DNA of 64,000 nt from Xenophilus arseniciresistens (GTDB taxonomy: Bacteria; Pseudomonadota; Gammaproteobacteria; Burkholderiales; Burkholderiaceae_C), in contig NZ_JAQIPB010000007.1 in the NCBI RefSeq assembly GCF_028023875.1, positions 62,001 through 126,000 on the forward strand, written 5' to 3'. A program made the translations under genes and the position numbers. This document shows, piece by piece, positions 46,789 through 56,383 of this stretch. Within the stretch, counting starts at the first letter, position 1, and every line of letters starts with the position of its first letter. The notes beneath the pieces are model-generated. The model did no database searches and was not told the origin of the DNA. It saw only the letters and a program-made list of their open reading frames with translations.

Positions 46789-49700
46789 ATGACACAGGGC
46801 TCCATCCGGATTCGCGGCGCACGCCAGCACAACCTTCGCAACCTTGACCTTGACGTTCGCACGGGCGAACTGACCGTCGTGACCGGGCCCAGCGGCTCGG
46901 GCAAGTCCAGCCTGGTGTTCGACACGCTGTATGCCGAAGGGCAGCGCCGGTACGTCGAGACCTTCTCGGCCTATGCGCGCCAGTTCCTGGACCGCATGGA
47001 CAAGCCGGCCGTGGACAAGGTGGAAGGCGTGCCGCCGGCCATCGCCATCGACCAGACCAACCCGGTGCGCAGCTCGCGCTCCACGGTGGGCACGATGACG
47101 GAGCTCAATGACCACCTGAAGCTGCTGTTTGCGCGCGCCGCCCAGCTGTTCGACCGGCAGACCGCGCTGCCGGTGCGCCATGACACGCCCGACACCATCT
47201 ATGCCGAGCTGCAGCGCCGGGCGGCGGCCTCCGGCGACCCACGGCTGGTGGTCACATTTCCGGTCGAACTGCCCGGCAGCACCACCGAGGCCGAGATCGA
47301 ACAATGGCTCAGCGCCAGCGGTTTCACGCGCGTGCAGGCGCAGCGCGAAGTGGCCACGCCCACGGGGCCGCGCAAAGTCCTCGATGTGGTGGCGGATCGC
47401 TTCCGCTTTTCGTCCTCCGAGCGCGCGCGTGTGGTCGAGGCCATCGAGGTCGCGCTCAAGCGTGGCACGGGGCGCGTGACGGTCTATGCGGTGCCCGCTG
47501 AAGAGGGCGCAGAAGCCGAGATGTGGAAGTTCTCGACCGGCCTGCACTGCCCCGAGAGCGACATCCGCTATGCGGACCCGATCCCCTCGATGTTCAGCTT
47601 CAACTCGGCCGTGGGCGCCTGCGAGGCCTGCCGCGGCTTCGGGCGCGTGATCGGGGTGGACTTCAACCTCGTGATCCCGAACGAGCGGCTGACCCTGCGC
47701 GCGGGCGCGATCAAGCCGATCCAGACGCCGGCGTGGAAGGAGATCCAGGACGATCTGATGCGCCATGCCGAAACGGCCGGCATCCCGCGCGACACACCCT
47801 GGGCCAAGCTCACTGAGGCGCAGAAGCAATGGGTGATCGAAGGCACGCCCAACTACAAGGAAGGCAACTGGAACAAGCAGTGGTACGGCATCCGCCGCTA
47901 CTTCGCCTACCTGGAAAGCAAGGCCTACAAGATGCACATCCGCGTGCTCTTGTCCAAGTACCGCAGCTACACGCCGTGCCCCGCCTGCGGCGGCGCGCGC
48001 CTGAAGCTCGAAAGCCTGCTGTGGCGCCTGGGCAGCAAGGCCGATGCGGATGCGGTGATCGCGCCCGGGAAGCGCTTCATGCCGGTGGGCGTGCCCTGGT
48101 CGCGCGCGCAGCTCGAAGCCCTGCCGGGCCTGAGCCTGCACGACCTGATGCTGCTGCCCATCGAGCGGCTGCGTCAGTTGTTCGACCGTCTCTCCGCTCC
48201 CTCCCCTGCTGCCGACGCCGCGAGCCCCCATCCCCACCTTCCCCCAGAGGCGGAAGGGGCGAAGAGCGGCGAAGCCCAGGCGCTCAAGCTGCTCTTCGAG
48301 GAAATCACCACCCGCCTGCGCTACCTGCATGACGTGGGCATCGGCTACCTCACGCTGGACCGGCAGAGCCGCACCCTGTCGGGCGGCGAGGTGCAGCGCA
48401 TCAACCTGACCACCGCCTTGGGCACCTCGCTGGTCAACACGCTGTTCGTGCTCGACGAGCCCAGCATCGGCCTGCACCCGCGCGACATGGACCGCATCAC
48501 CGAAGCCATGCAGCGCCTGCGCGACGCCGGCAACACGCTGGTGGTGGTGGAGCACGACCCGGCCGTGATGGTGGCGGCCGACCGCGTGATCGACATGGGC
48601 CCGGGCCCCGGCGCACGCGGCGGCCAGATCGTGTTCGACGGCACAGTCGATGCGCTGCGCGGCGCCGCCACGCTCACGGGCGACTACCTGGGCGGGCGCA
48701 AGCAGATCGGCATGGGCTTCAAGCGGCCGGTGGGCGAGGGCACGCCGCGCCTGATCCTCGAAGGCGCGCGCGAGCACAACCTCAAGGACGTGAGCGTCGA
48801 GATCCCGCTGCAGCGGCTGGTGGCCGTCACCGGCGTCAGCGGCTCGGGCAAGTCCACGCTGATCCAGGACGTGCTGGCGCCGGCCCTGATGCGCCACTTC
48901 GGCAAGCCCACCGACAGCGCGGGCGCGCACGACCGCCTGCTGGGCGCCGATCACCTGAGCGACGTGGTCTATGTGGACCAGTCGCCCATCGGCAAGACCG
49001 CGCGCTCCAACCCGGCCAGCTATGTGGGCGCCTGGGACGCCGTGCGCGAGATTTTTGCCACCGCGCCGCTGGCCAGGCAGCGCGGCTACACGGCCGCCAA
49101 GTTCAGCTTCAACTCGGGCGATGGCCGCTGCCCCACCTGCGGCGGCTCGGGCTTCGAGCATGTGGAGATGCAGTTCCTGTCGGACGTGTACCTGCGCTGC
49201 CCCGACTGCGACGGCAAGCGCTACCGGCCCGAGATTCTGGAAGTCACCATCGAGCGCAAGGGCCGCGTGCTGAACGTGTCGGACGTGCTGGAGCTGACGG
49301 TGGCCGAGGCCGTCGAGGCCTTCGTGCACGACCGCGAGGTGCAGCGCGTGCTGCAGCCCATCGTGGACGTGGGGCTGGACTACGTGAAGCTGGGCCAGCC
49401 CGTGCCCACCTTGTCGGGCGGTGAGGCGCAGCGCCTGAAGCTCGCAGGCTTTCTGGCCGAAGCGGCCAATGGCGCGAGCAAATCGCGCCAGCCACTGGCC
49501 AGGAAGGGCCAGCTCTTCCTCTTCGACGAGCCCACCACGGGCCTGCACTTCGACGACATTGCGCGCCTGATGCGCGCGCTGCGCAAGCTGCTCGATGCCG
49601 GCCATTCGCTGGTGGTCATCGAACACAACCTCGACGTGATCCGCGCCAGCGACTGGGTGATCGACCTGGGTCCGGAGGGTGGCGAGGGCGGCGGCCAGAT

Positions 49701-52560
49701 CGTGGCCGTGGGCACGCCCGAGCAGGTGCGCGCGATGAAGGGCACGCACACGGGTGCGGCGCTGGCCGCGTATGAATCCACGCTCGGCCCTGCGGCCCTG
49801 GCCGTGCGCGAGAAGGCGCCTCGGTATGAAGTGGCAGCCGCGCCTGGGCGCGACGCCATTGAGATCGTGAATGCGCGCGAGCACAACCTCAAGCACCTGT
49901 CGGTGAACATTCCGCGCGGCAAGTTCAGCGTGGTCACGGGCGTTAGCGGCTCGGGCAAGTCCACCCTGGCCTTCGACATCCTCTTCAACGAAGGCCAGCG
50001 CCGTTATCTCGAATCGCTCAACGCCTATGCGCGCAGCATCGTGCAACCCGCGGGCCGGCCCGAGGTCGATGCGGTGTACGGCATTCCGCCCACGGTGGCC
50101 ATCGAGCAGCGGCTGTCGCGCGGCGGCCGCAAGTCCACGGTGGGCACCACCACCGAGGTCTGGCACTTCCTGCGCCTGCTGTACGTGAAGCTGGGGGTGC
50201 AGCACTGCACGCGCGACGGCGCGGCCGTGCAGCCGCAAACGCCCGACAGCATCGCGGCCCAGCTGTTGCGCCACTACAAGGGCCAGCACATCGGCCTGCT
50301 GGCGCCGCTGGTGGTCAACCGCAAGGGCGTCTACACCGAGCTGGCCGACTGGGCGCGCCCGCGCGGCTACACGCACCTGCGCGTCGACGGCGAGTTCCTG
50401 CCCACCACGGGCTTCCCGCGCATCGACCGCTTCAAGGAACACACGCTCGAGCTGCCCGTGGCCAGCCTCGATGTGACCCCTGCGAACGAAGCCGAGCTGC
50501 GCCAGGCGCTGGCCAGGGCGCTGGAACATGGCAAGGGCGTGGTGCACGTGCTGACCGACATCGGCGCGCTCAAGGGCGCGATGGAATCGGGCAGCTCCAC
50601 CGCGGGCATCGGCCGCGTGCAGGTCTTTTCCACCCTGCGCGCCTGCCCGGTGTGCGCCACCTCCTATGCCGAACTGGACCCGCGCCTGTTCAGCTACAAC
50701 AGCAAGCACGGCTGGTGCCCCGACTGCGTGGGCACCGGCGTGAAGCTGACCAAGGAGCAGCGCAAGGCGCTGGACGACTCCACCATGGCCGAGGACAACC
50801 GCGGCCGCGAGCAGACCTTTGCCGAGCCCGAGGTGGAAGACGTGGCCGACGTGGTCTGCCCCTGCTGCGATGGCACGCGATTGAATGCGACGGCGCGCGC
50901 GGTGCAGTTCGCGGGCGTGGGCATCGCCGAGATCGCGCGGCTGTCGGTGACCGACATCCGCCAGTGGGTCCAGGCCCTGGCCATGAGCGGGCGCGAGGCC
51001 GAGATTGCGCGCGACCTGATTCCCGAGATCAGGAGCCGCCTCGAGTTTCTTGAAGAAGTGGGCCTGGGCTACCTCACGCTGGACCGCGGCGCGCCCACGC
51101 TCTCGGGCGGCGAGGCGCAGCGCATCCGGCTGGCGGCGCAGCTGGGCAGCAACCTGCAGGGCGTGTGCTACGTGCTGGACGAGCCCACCATCGGCCTGCA
51201 TGCGCGCGACAACCAGATCCTGCTCGATGCGCTGCACAAGCTGGGCGACAAGGGCAACACGCTGGTGGTGGTGGAGCATGACGAAGACACCATCCGCCGC
51301 GCCGACCATGTGATCGACATCGGCCCCAGTGCCGGCAAGCGCGGCGGCCGCGTGGTGGCGCAGGGCACGGTGGCGCAGCTGCAGCAGTCCGAAGAGTCGC
51401 TGACCGGCCGCTACCTGCGCGATGCGATCCGGCATCCGCTGCATCCGCGCCGCCCGGTGCTGCCCGATGCCGAGGAGGGCGCAGGCGCGGTGGACTGGCT
51501 GTCGGTGGCGGGCGCGAAGCTGCACAACCTGCAGGCCGTCAACGTCTCGGTGCCGCTCAACCGGCTGGTGGTGGTTACGGGTGTCAGCGGCTCGGGCAAG
51601 TCCACCCTGGCGCGCGATGTGCTGCTGGCCAATGTGCAGGCCATCGTGCAGCAGCGAACGACCAAGGCCGGCCGCGAGGCCGACGCCGCAGGCAAGCGCC
51701 CCGCCTGGGCCGGCTGCACGGGCGTGGCCGGCTACGAGGGCATCGACCGCGTGCTCGAGGTGGACCAGACGCCCATCGGCAAGACGCCGCGCAGCTGCCC
51801 GGCCACCTACATCGGCTTTTGGGACACCATCCGCAAGCTCTTTGCCGACACGCTGGAAGCCAAGGCCCGCGGCTATGCGCCGGGGCGCTTTTCCTTCAAC
51901 ACCGGTGAAGGCCGCTGCCCCACCTGCGAAGGCGCGGGCGTGCGCACCATCGAGATGAGCTTCCTGCCCGATGTGAAGGTGCCCTGCGAAAGCTGCCACG
52001 GCGCGCGCTTCAACCCCGAGACCCTGGCCGTCACCTGGCGCGGCAAGAGCATCGGCGACGTGCTGCAGATGGAGGTGGACGAGGCCGTCGAGTTCTTCGC
52101 CAGCATGCCGGTCATCAGCCACCCGCTGCAGCTGCTCAAGGACGTGGGCCTGGGCTACCTCACGCTGGGCCAGCCTTCACCCACCCTGAGTGGCGGCGAG
52201 GCACAGCGCATCAAGCTGGTGACCGAGCTGAGCAAGGTGCGCGACGACGTCACGCGCCGCGGCAACAAGGCGCCGCACACCCTCTACGTGCTGGACGAAC
52301 CCACGGTGGGCCTGCACATGGCCGACGTCGAAAAGCTGATCCATGTGCTGCACCGCCTGGTCAACGGCGGCCACAGCGTGGTAGTGATCGAGCACGACCT
52401 GGACCTGATCGCCGAGGCCGACTGGATCGTGGACCTGGGCCCCGAAGGCGGCAAGAACGGCGGCCGCGTGGTGGCCAGCGCGCCGCCTGAAGAGGTGGTG
52501 CGGCTGGGTACGCACACGGGGGTGGCGCTGGGGCCGGTGCTGGCGCGGGGGGCTGCGTAA
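46789..52560 (+). CDS. Double-length UvrA-type protein with four ABC ATPase modules
   Basis: 1923 residues, about twice a normal UvrA (about 940). Walker A motifs are near residues 33, 682, 1051 and 1598, and there are four LSGGE signatures. Zinc-ribbon cysteines appear in both halves (CPTCGGSGFEH...CPDCDGKRY; CPTCEGAGVRT...CESCHGARF). The whole looks like two complete UvrA units in tandem, the second beginning near residue 1030. UvrA recognises bulky DNA damage for nucleotide excision repair, or in UvrA2 types gives drug tolerance. A Pro/Ala-rich insert at about residues 469-497 comes from a palindromic repeat. A TAGAAT hexamer 23 bp before the ATG is a possible -10 box. It is probably a paralogue, not the main uvrA. 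Confidence 0.9.
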   Translation: MTQGSIRIRGARQHNLRNLDLDVRTGELTVVTGPSGSGKSSLVFDTLYAEGQRRYVETFSAYARQFLDRMDKPAVDKVEGVPPAIAIDQTNPVRSSRSTVGTMTELNDHLKLLFARAAQLFDRQTALPVRHDTPDTIYAELQRRAAASGDPRLVVTFPVELPGSTTEAEIEQWLSASGFTRVQAQREVATPTGPRKVLDVVADRFRFSSSERARVVEAIEVALKRGTGRVTVYAVPAEEGAEAEMWKFSTGLHCPESDIRYADPIPSMFSFNSAVGACEACRGFGRVIGVDFNLVIPNERLTLRAGAIKPIQTPAWKEIQDDLMRHAETAGIPRDTPWAKLTEAQKQWVIEGTPNYKEGNWNKQWYGIRRYFAYLESKAYKMHIRVLLSKYRSYTPCPACGGARLKLESLLWRLGSKADADAVIAPGKRFMPVGVPWSRAQLEALPGLSLHDLMLLPIERLRQLFDRLSAPSPAADAASPHPHLPPEAEGAKSGEAQALKLLFEEITTRLRYLHDVGIGYLTLDRQSRTLSGGEVQRINLTTALGTSLVNTLFVLDEPSIGLHPRDMDRITEAMQRLRDAGNTLVVVEHDPAVMVAADRVIDMGPGPGARGGQIVFDGTVDALRGAATLTGDYLGGRKQIGMGFKRPVGEGTPRLILEGAREHNLKDVSVEIPLQRLVAVTGVSGSGKSTLIQDVLAPALMRHFGKPTDSAGAHDRLLGADHLSDVVYVDQSPIGKTARSNPASYVGAWDAVREIFATAPLARQRGYTAAKFSFNSGDGRCPTCGGSGFEHVEMQFLSDVYLRCPDCDGKRYRPEILEVTIERKGRVLNVSDVLELTVAEAVEAFVHDREVQRVLQPIVDVGLDYVKLGQPVPTLSGGEAQRLKLAGFLAEAANGASKSRQPLARKGQLFLFDEPTTGLHFDDIARLMRALRKLLDAGHSLVVIEHNLDVIRASDWVIDLGPEGGEGGGQIVAVGTPEQVRAMKGTHTGAALAAYESTLGPAALAVREKAPRYEVAAAPGRDAIEIVNAREHNLKHLSVNIPRGKFSVVTGVSGSGKSTLAFDILFNEGQRRYLESLNAYARSIVQPAGRPEVDAVYGIPPTVAIEQRLSRGGRKSTVGTTTEVWHFLRLLYVKLGVQHCTRDGAAVQPQTPDSIAAQLLRHYKGQHIGLLAPLVVNRKGVYTELADWARPRGYTHLRVDGEFLPTTGFPRIDRFKEHTLELPVASLDVTPANEAELRQALARALEHGKGVVHVLTDIGALKGAMESGSSTAGIGRVQVFSTLRACPVCATSYAELDPRLFSYNSKHGWCPDCVGTGVKLTKEQRKALDDSTMAEDNRGREQTFAEPEVEDVADVVCPCCDGTRLNATARAVQFAGVGIAEIARLSVTDIRQWVQALAMSGREAEIARDLIPEIRSRLEFLEEVGLGYLTLDRGAPTLSGGEAQRIRLAAQLGSNLQGVCYVLDEPTIGLHARDNQILLDALHKLGDKGNTLVVVEHDEDTIRRADHVIDIGPSAGKRGGRVVAQGTVAQLQQSEESLTGRYLRDAIRHPLHPRRPVLPDAEEGAGAVDWLSVAGAKLHNLQAVNVSVPLNRLVVVTGVSGSGKSTLARDVLLANVQAIVQQRTTKAGREADAAGKRPAWAGCTGVAGYEGIDRVLEVDQTPIGKTPRSCPATYIGFWDTIRKLFADTLEAKARGYAPGRFSFNTGEGRCPTCEGAGVRTIEMSFLPDVKVPCESCHGARFNPETLAVTWRGKSIGDVLQMEVDEAVEFFASMPVISHPLQLLKDVGLGYLTLGQPSPTLSGGEAQRIKLVTELSKVRDDVTRRGNKAPHTLYVLDEPTVGLHMADVEKLIHVLHRLVNGGHSVVVIEHDLDLIAEADWIVDLGPEGGKNGGRVVASAPPEEVVRLGTHTGVALGPVLARGAA
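48190..48283 (+). repeat. Repeat-derived in-frame insert within the uvrA-like gene
   Basis: Encodes SAPSPAADAASPHPHLPP and EAEGAKSGEA between two conserved UvrA blocks. The DNA contains CCTTCCCCC, a short loop, and GGAAGGGG, a palindromic core. The SPHPHLPP reading is typical of dispersed intergenic palindromes that have entered genes. Normal UvrA has only a short linker here. Confidence 0.55.
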
Positions 52561-52607
52561 ACAGCGCGGGAGCGGGGCCTCGCAAGCGCGCGAGAATCCG
52601 CCCCCAA

Positions 52608-54167
52608 ATGATCGAGTCCTTCAAGAAAACCCTCTGGGCGACCGCAGACAAACTGCGCGCCAACATGGATGCGGCCGAGTACAAGCACCTCGTGCTCGGC
52701 CTCATCTTCGTCAAGTACATCTCCGACACCTTTGCCGCGCACCAGGCTGAACTGGTGAGACGCTTCACCGACGAGGCTGATGAGTACCACTTCGCGGACG
52801 CGACGCCCGAGGATCTGGACGCCGAACTGGAGGACCGCGACTACTACCGCGCCGCCAACGTCTTCTGGGTGCCCGAAGCCGCGCGCTGGGAAGCGTTGCG
52901 CGCCGCCGCCAAGCAGCCAGACATCGGCAAGCGCATCGACGACGCGCTCACGCTCATCGAGGCCGAGAACCCGAGACTCAAAAACATCCTCGACAAGCGC
53001 TACGCCCGCGCCCAGTTGCCCGACGGCAAGCTCGGCGAGCTGATCGACTTGGTTTCCACCATCGGCTTCGGCGTCGATGCCGCGCAGGCGCGCGATGTGC
53101 TCGGGCAGGTCTACGAATACTTCCTGGGCATGTTCGCCAACGCCGAAGGCAAGCGCGGCGGCCAGTTCTACACGCCGCGCAGCATCGTCAAGACGCTGGT
53201 CGCCGTGCTCGCGCCGCACCATGGCAAGGTGTACGACCCGTGCTGCGGCAGTGGCGGCATGTTTGTGCAGAGCGAGGAATTCATCGAGGCGCACGGAGGC
53301 AAGCGCGGCGACGTGTCCATCTACGGGCAAGAGGCCAACCCCACCACCTGGCGCCTGGCCGCGATGAACCTGGCCATCCGCGGCCTGGACTTCGACCTGG
53401 GCAAGGAGCCGGCCGACAGCTTCGTGCGCGACCAGCACAAGGACCTGCGCGCCGACTTCGTGTTGGCCAACCCGCCCTTCAACATCAGCGACTGGTGGCA
53501 CGGCAGCCTGGAAGGCGACGCACGCTGGGTGTACGGAGACCCGCCTCAAGGCAACGCCAACTACGCCTGGCTGCAGCACATGCTGCACCACCTGAAACCC
53601 GGCACCGGCCGCGCCGGCATCGTGCTGGCCAACGGCAGCATGAGCAGCAGCCAGAACGGCGAGGCGCAGATTCGCGCAGCGATGGTGGAAGACGACGTGG
53701 TCGAAGTCATGGTCGCGCTGCCTGGCCAGTTGTTCTTCAACACGCAGATTCCGGCATGCCTGTGGTTCCTGACGAAGAAGAAAGCACCTGCGCGCAAGGG
53801 CGAAGTGCTGTTCATCGACGCCCGCAAACTCGCCACCATGATCAGCCGCGTGCAGGCCGAGCTAACCGACCCGGTAATCGACCACATCGCGAACACCGTC
53901 GCCGCCTGGCGTGGCGATGCATCAGCGCCCGCGTATGAAGACGTGGCCGGCTTTTGCCGCAGCGTGAAGCTGGCAGAGATTGCGCAGCACGGCCATGTGC
54001 TGACCCCCGGCCGCTACGTCGGCGCTGAAGAGGTCGAGGACGACGACGAAGCCTTCGCCGAGAAGATGCAGAAGCTCACCGAGACGCTGGGCGAGCAGAT
54101 GGCGAAGGGCGCGGAACTGGATGCGCTGATCCGGAAGAAGCTGGGGGGGCTGGGGTATGAGTTTTGA
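52608..54167 (+). CDS. hsdM: Type I restriction-modification methyltransferase subunit HsdM
   Basis: 519 residues. The helical N-terminal HsdM domain (KLRANMDAAEYKHLVLGLIFVKYISD) precedes the N6-adenine methylase: SAM motif DPCCGSGGMF at residue 210 and the catalytic NPPF at 288-291. It methylates adenine in the site chosen by HsdS, protecting host DNA. It is first in the locus and overlaps hsdS by 11 bp. A GAGAAT hexamer 10 bp before the ATG may be its -10 box; the gap to the uvrA-like gene is only 47 bp. Confidence 0.95.
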   Translation: MIESFKKTLWATADKLRANMDAAEYKHLVLGLIFVKYISDTFAAHQAELVRRFTDEADEYHFADATPEDLDAELEDRDYYRAANVFWVPEAARWEALRAAAKQPDIGKRIDDALTLIEAENPRLKNILDKRYARAQLPDGKLGELIDLVSTIGFGVDAAQARDVLGQVYEYFLGMFANAEGKRGGQFYTPRSIVKTLVAVLAPHHGKVYDPCCGSGGMFVQSEEFIEAHGGKRGDVSIYGQEANPTTWRLAAMNLAIRGLDFDLGKEPADSFVRDQHKDLRADFVLANPPFNISDWWHGSLEGDARWVYGDPPQGNANYAWLQHMLHHLKPGTGRAGIVLANGSMSSSQNGEAQIRAAMVEDDVVEVMVALPGQLFFNTQIPACLWFLTKKKAPARKGEVLFIDARKLATMISRVQAELTDPVIDHIANTVAAWRGDASAPAYEDVAGFCRSVKLAEIAQHGHVLTPGRYVGAEEVEDDDEAFAEKMQKLTETLGEQMAKGAELDALIRKKLGGLGYEF

Positions 54168-55425
54168 GTGGATGTTCCCTACTGCGCAACTTGCTGAAGC
54201 CGCAACGTTCATAAATGGAGATCGCAGTTCGAACTACCCGAGCCAAGACGACTACATCCCGGGCGGGGTGCCCTTTATTAGTGCGGCTGACTTGAGGGAC
54301 GGGCGACTGCAATTGGAGTCTGTGAGGCGGATCACGCCGGCGGCGTTTGCGCGCCTTCGCGCGGGCAAGATTGAACACAACGACATTCTTTTTTGCCTTC
54401 GCGGGTCGATTGGGAAGATGGCACTTGTCTATCCTGGCGAAAGCGGCGCTATCGCTTCGTCGCTGGTTGTGATTAGGGCGCGCCCAACGGTTGACCCGAG
54501 GTACCTCTACTTCTTCCTTTGCAGCGCTGCCGGACAACAGAGTGCAGTGAGCCTCAACAATGGGTCTGCTCAGCCAAACCTTTCGGTCGGTCAACTGCAA
54601 CGCATTTCCCTTCCATTGCCGTCGCTACAAGTTCAGCGTGAAGTTGCAGCGCTACTCGGCTCCCTCGACGACCGCATCACCCTCCTGCGCGAAACCAACG
54701 CCACGCTCGAAGCCATCGCCCAGGCGCTGTTCAAGTCGTGGTTTGTCGATTTCGACCCCGTGCGCGCCAAGATGGAAGGCCGCGCCCCCGAAGGCATGGA
54801 CGAGGCAACGGCGGCGCTGTTTCCGGATCGATTCGAGGAATCGGAGTTGGGGTTGGTGCCGAAGGGGTGGTCGGTTGGTACTCTGCAAGACTTGCTCGTA
54901 CTGCAACGAGGTTTCGATCTCCCGAGTCATGATCGCGTGGCTGGCGCATTTCCGATCATTGCGGCAAGCGGCCCCAGTGGAACGCACAAGGTAGCGATGG
55001 CGAAGGGGCCTGGCGTCGTGACTGGCCGGTCAGGCGTGCTTGGGCGAGTCTTTATAGAACTTGGCGACTATTGGCCATTGAACACCACGCTATGGGTCAA
55101 GGAGTTCAAGGCAGCCAGCCCCTGCTATGCCTATGAGTTGCTGCGCGGCTTGGACTTCGGTTCTTTCAATGCCGGTTCGGCTGTTCCTACTCTCAACCGA
55201 AACCACCTCCATGGGCTGAATTACCTGATCCCATCCCGGCTGTGCGTGGACGCATACGAGGCAACTGCGATACGCGTGCATGAGCGCGTGAAGTCAAATG
55301 CTTTGCAATCCCAAACCCTCGCCACCCTCCGCGACACCCTGCTCCCGCGCCTGATCTCCGGACACTTGCGCCTGCCCGAAGCGATGGAGATGGTGGACGA
55401 TGCTGCTCGCAACGTCACCTCGTAG
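54157..55425 (+). CDS. hsdS: Type I restriction-modification specificity subunit HsdS
   Basis: 422 residues with the usual layout: target-recognition domain 1 (about 1-160), central conserved helices (LGSLDDRITLLRETNATLEAIAQALFKSWFVDFD), recognition domain 2 (about 225-375) and distal conserved helices (QTLATLRDTLLPRLISGHLRL). The two recognition domains set the bipartite DNA site, which cannot be read from sequence. Recognition domain 1 (about 54180-54640) is visibly poorer in GC than the rest, a sign of domain exchange. Starts inside hsdM. Confidence 0.94.
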   Translation: MSFEWMFPTAQLAEAATFINGDRSSNYPSQDDYIPGGVPFISAADLRDGRLQLESVRRITPAAFARLRAGKIEHNDILFCLRGSIGKMALVYPGESGAIASSLVVIRARPTVDPRYLYFFLCSAAGQQSAVSLNNGSAQPNLSVGQLQRISLPLPSLQVQREVAALLGSLDDRITLLRETNATLEAIAQALFKSWFVDFDPVRAKMEGRAPEGMDEATAALFPDRFEESELGLVPKGWSVGTLQDLLVLQRGFDLPSHDRVAGAFPIIAASGPSGTHKVAMAKGPGVVTGRSGVLGRVFIELGDYWPLNTTLWVKEFKAASPCYAYELLRGLDFGSFNAGSAVPTLNRNHLHGLNYLIPSRLCVDAYEATAIRVHERVKSNALQSQTLATLRDTLLPRLISGHLRLPEAMEMVDDAARNVTS

Positions 55426-55447
55426 TTGATATAGCCACGCGCCCGTC

Positions 55448-56383
55448 ATGAACGCACGTCCCCGAACCATCCAGATATTTCTGCCCACCGGCGATCCGCG
55501 CGGCATTCAGGTCGCCGCCCTGACCACGAGCATCGTTCAGGTCATCGAAGTGCCGCGGCCGCTGCTGCCAGCGTTCATGCAGATGCCCGAGTCGCGACAG
55601 GTGGGCGTTTACTACCTGATCGGGGATGATGAGGAAAGGGACCGGCCGGCCGTGTACATCGGGCAGACCGGCACTTTGGGCAAGCGCCTGGGCGAGCACG
55701 ATGTCGACCCCAAACGCAAGTTCTGGAACCGGGCCTTGGTGGCCATTTCGCTGACGCACAGCCTCACGCAAACCCATGCGATGTACCTGGAGTGGCGTAG
55801 CATTCAGCAGGCCAACGCCGCGCAGCGCTACACGGTGGAAAACGGCACGGCAGGCAGCAAGCCGCACACGCCGGCCTGGCTGGAAGCCGATTGCCAGGAC
55901 ATCTTCGACACCATTCGAACGCTGGTGTCGACCTTGGGTCAGCAATTTCTTGAACCGCTTCTCCCGCGCGCCGAGCCTCGCCTGGGCGATGCACCTGCGT
56001 TGCCCGGCGAACTGATTGGCGCTGCCGCAGCCGCTGAGGTGTTCCGTTGCAGCGGCCCGCAGGGCGCTGAGGCGACGGGCCAGTACACCGAAGAAGGCAT
56101 GGTGGTGCTCAAGGGGTCGCGTGCCCGCCCGGAGATCGTGGCCAGCATGGTCAGCATGTCTGCGGGCAAGCACCGCCAGCGTCTGATCGATGCCGGGGAC
56201 CTGGTGCTGGACAACGGCACCTATCTTTTCCAGCGCGATGTGCTGTTCCGCTCGCCCAGCGGCGCGTCGGACGTGGTGCTGGGTCGCAGCTCTAACGGCT
56301 GGCTGGAATGGCGCGATTCGGCGGGCCGCACCCTGGACGAGTTGAAGCGCAAGAAGGCAGAGGAGGCGGCAGGCAGCTCATGA
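55448..56383 (+). CDS. GIY-YIG nuclease with C-terminal DUF4357 domain
   Basis: 311 residues. The GIY-YIG core is GVYYL at 53-57 and VYIGQT at 69-74, with Arg80 and a Glu in the MYLEWRSIQQAN helix as the likely catalytic set. The C-terminal part (VLGRSSNGWLEWRDSAGRTLDEL) matches DUF4357, often attached to nucleases and methylases of restriction systems. It would cut DNA with one metal ion. It lies 22 bp after hsdS and overlaps the Fic gene by 4 bp, so it is embedded in the type I operon rather than beside it. Confidence 0.87.
   Translation: MNARPRTIQIFLPTGDPRGIQVAALTTSIVQVIEVPRPLLPAFMQMPESRQVGVYYLIGDDEERDRPAVYIGQTGTLGKRLGEHDVDPKRKFWNRALVAISLTHSLTQTHAMYLEWRSIQQANAAQRYTVENGTAGSKPHTPAWLEADCQDIFDTIRTLVSTLGQQFLEPLLPRAEPRLGDAPALPGELIGAAAAAEVFRCSGPQGAEATGQYTEEGMVVLKGSRARPEIVASMVSMSAGKHRQRLIDAGDLVLDNGTYLFQRDVLFRSPSGASDVVLGRSSNGWLEWRDSAGRTLDELKRKKAEEAAGSS

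Noticed and set aside
46759-52122. A 1787-codon open frame on the minus strand opposite the uvrA-like gene, and similar long antisense frames elsewhere
   Set aside because: It is a product of high GC third-position bias; the translation is low-complexity Arg/Ala/His-rich with no domain, while the plus strand encodes clear UvrA motifs.
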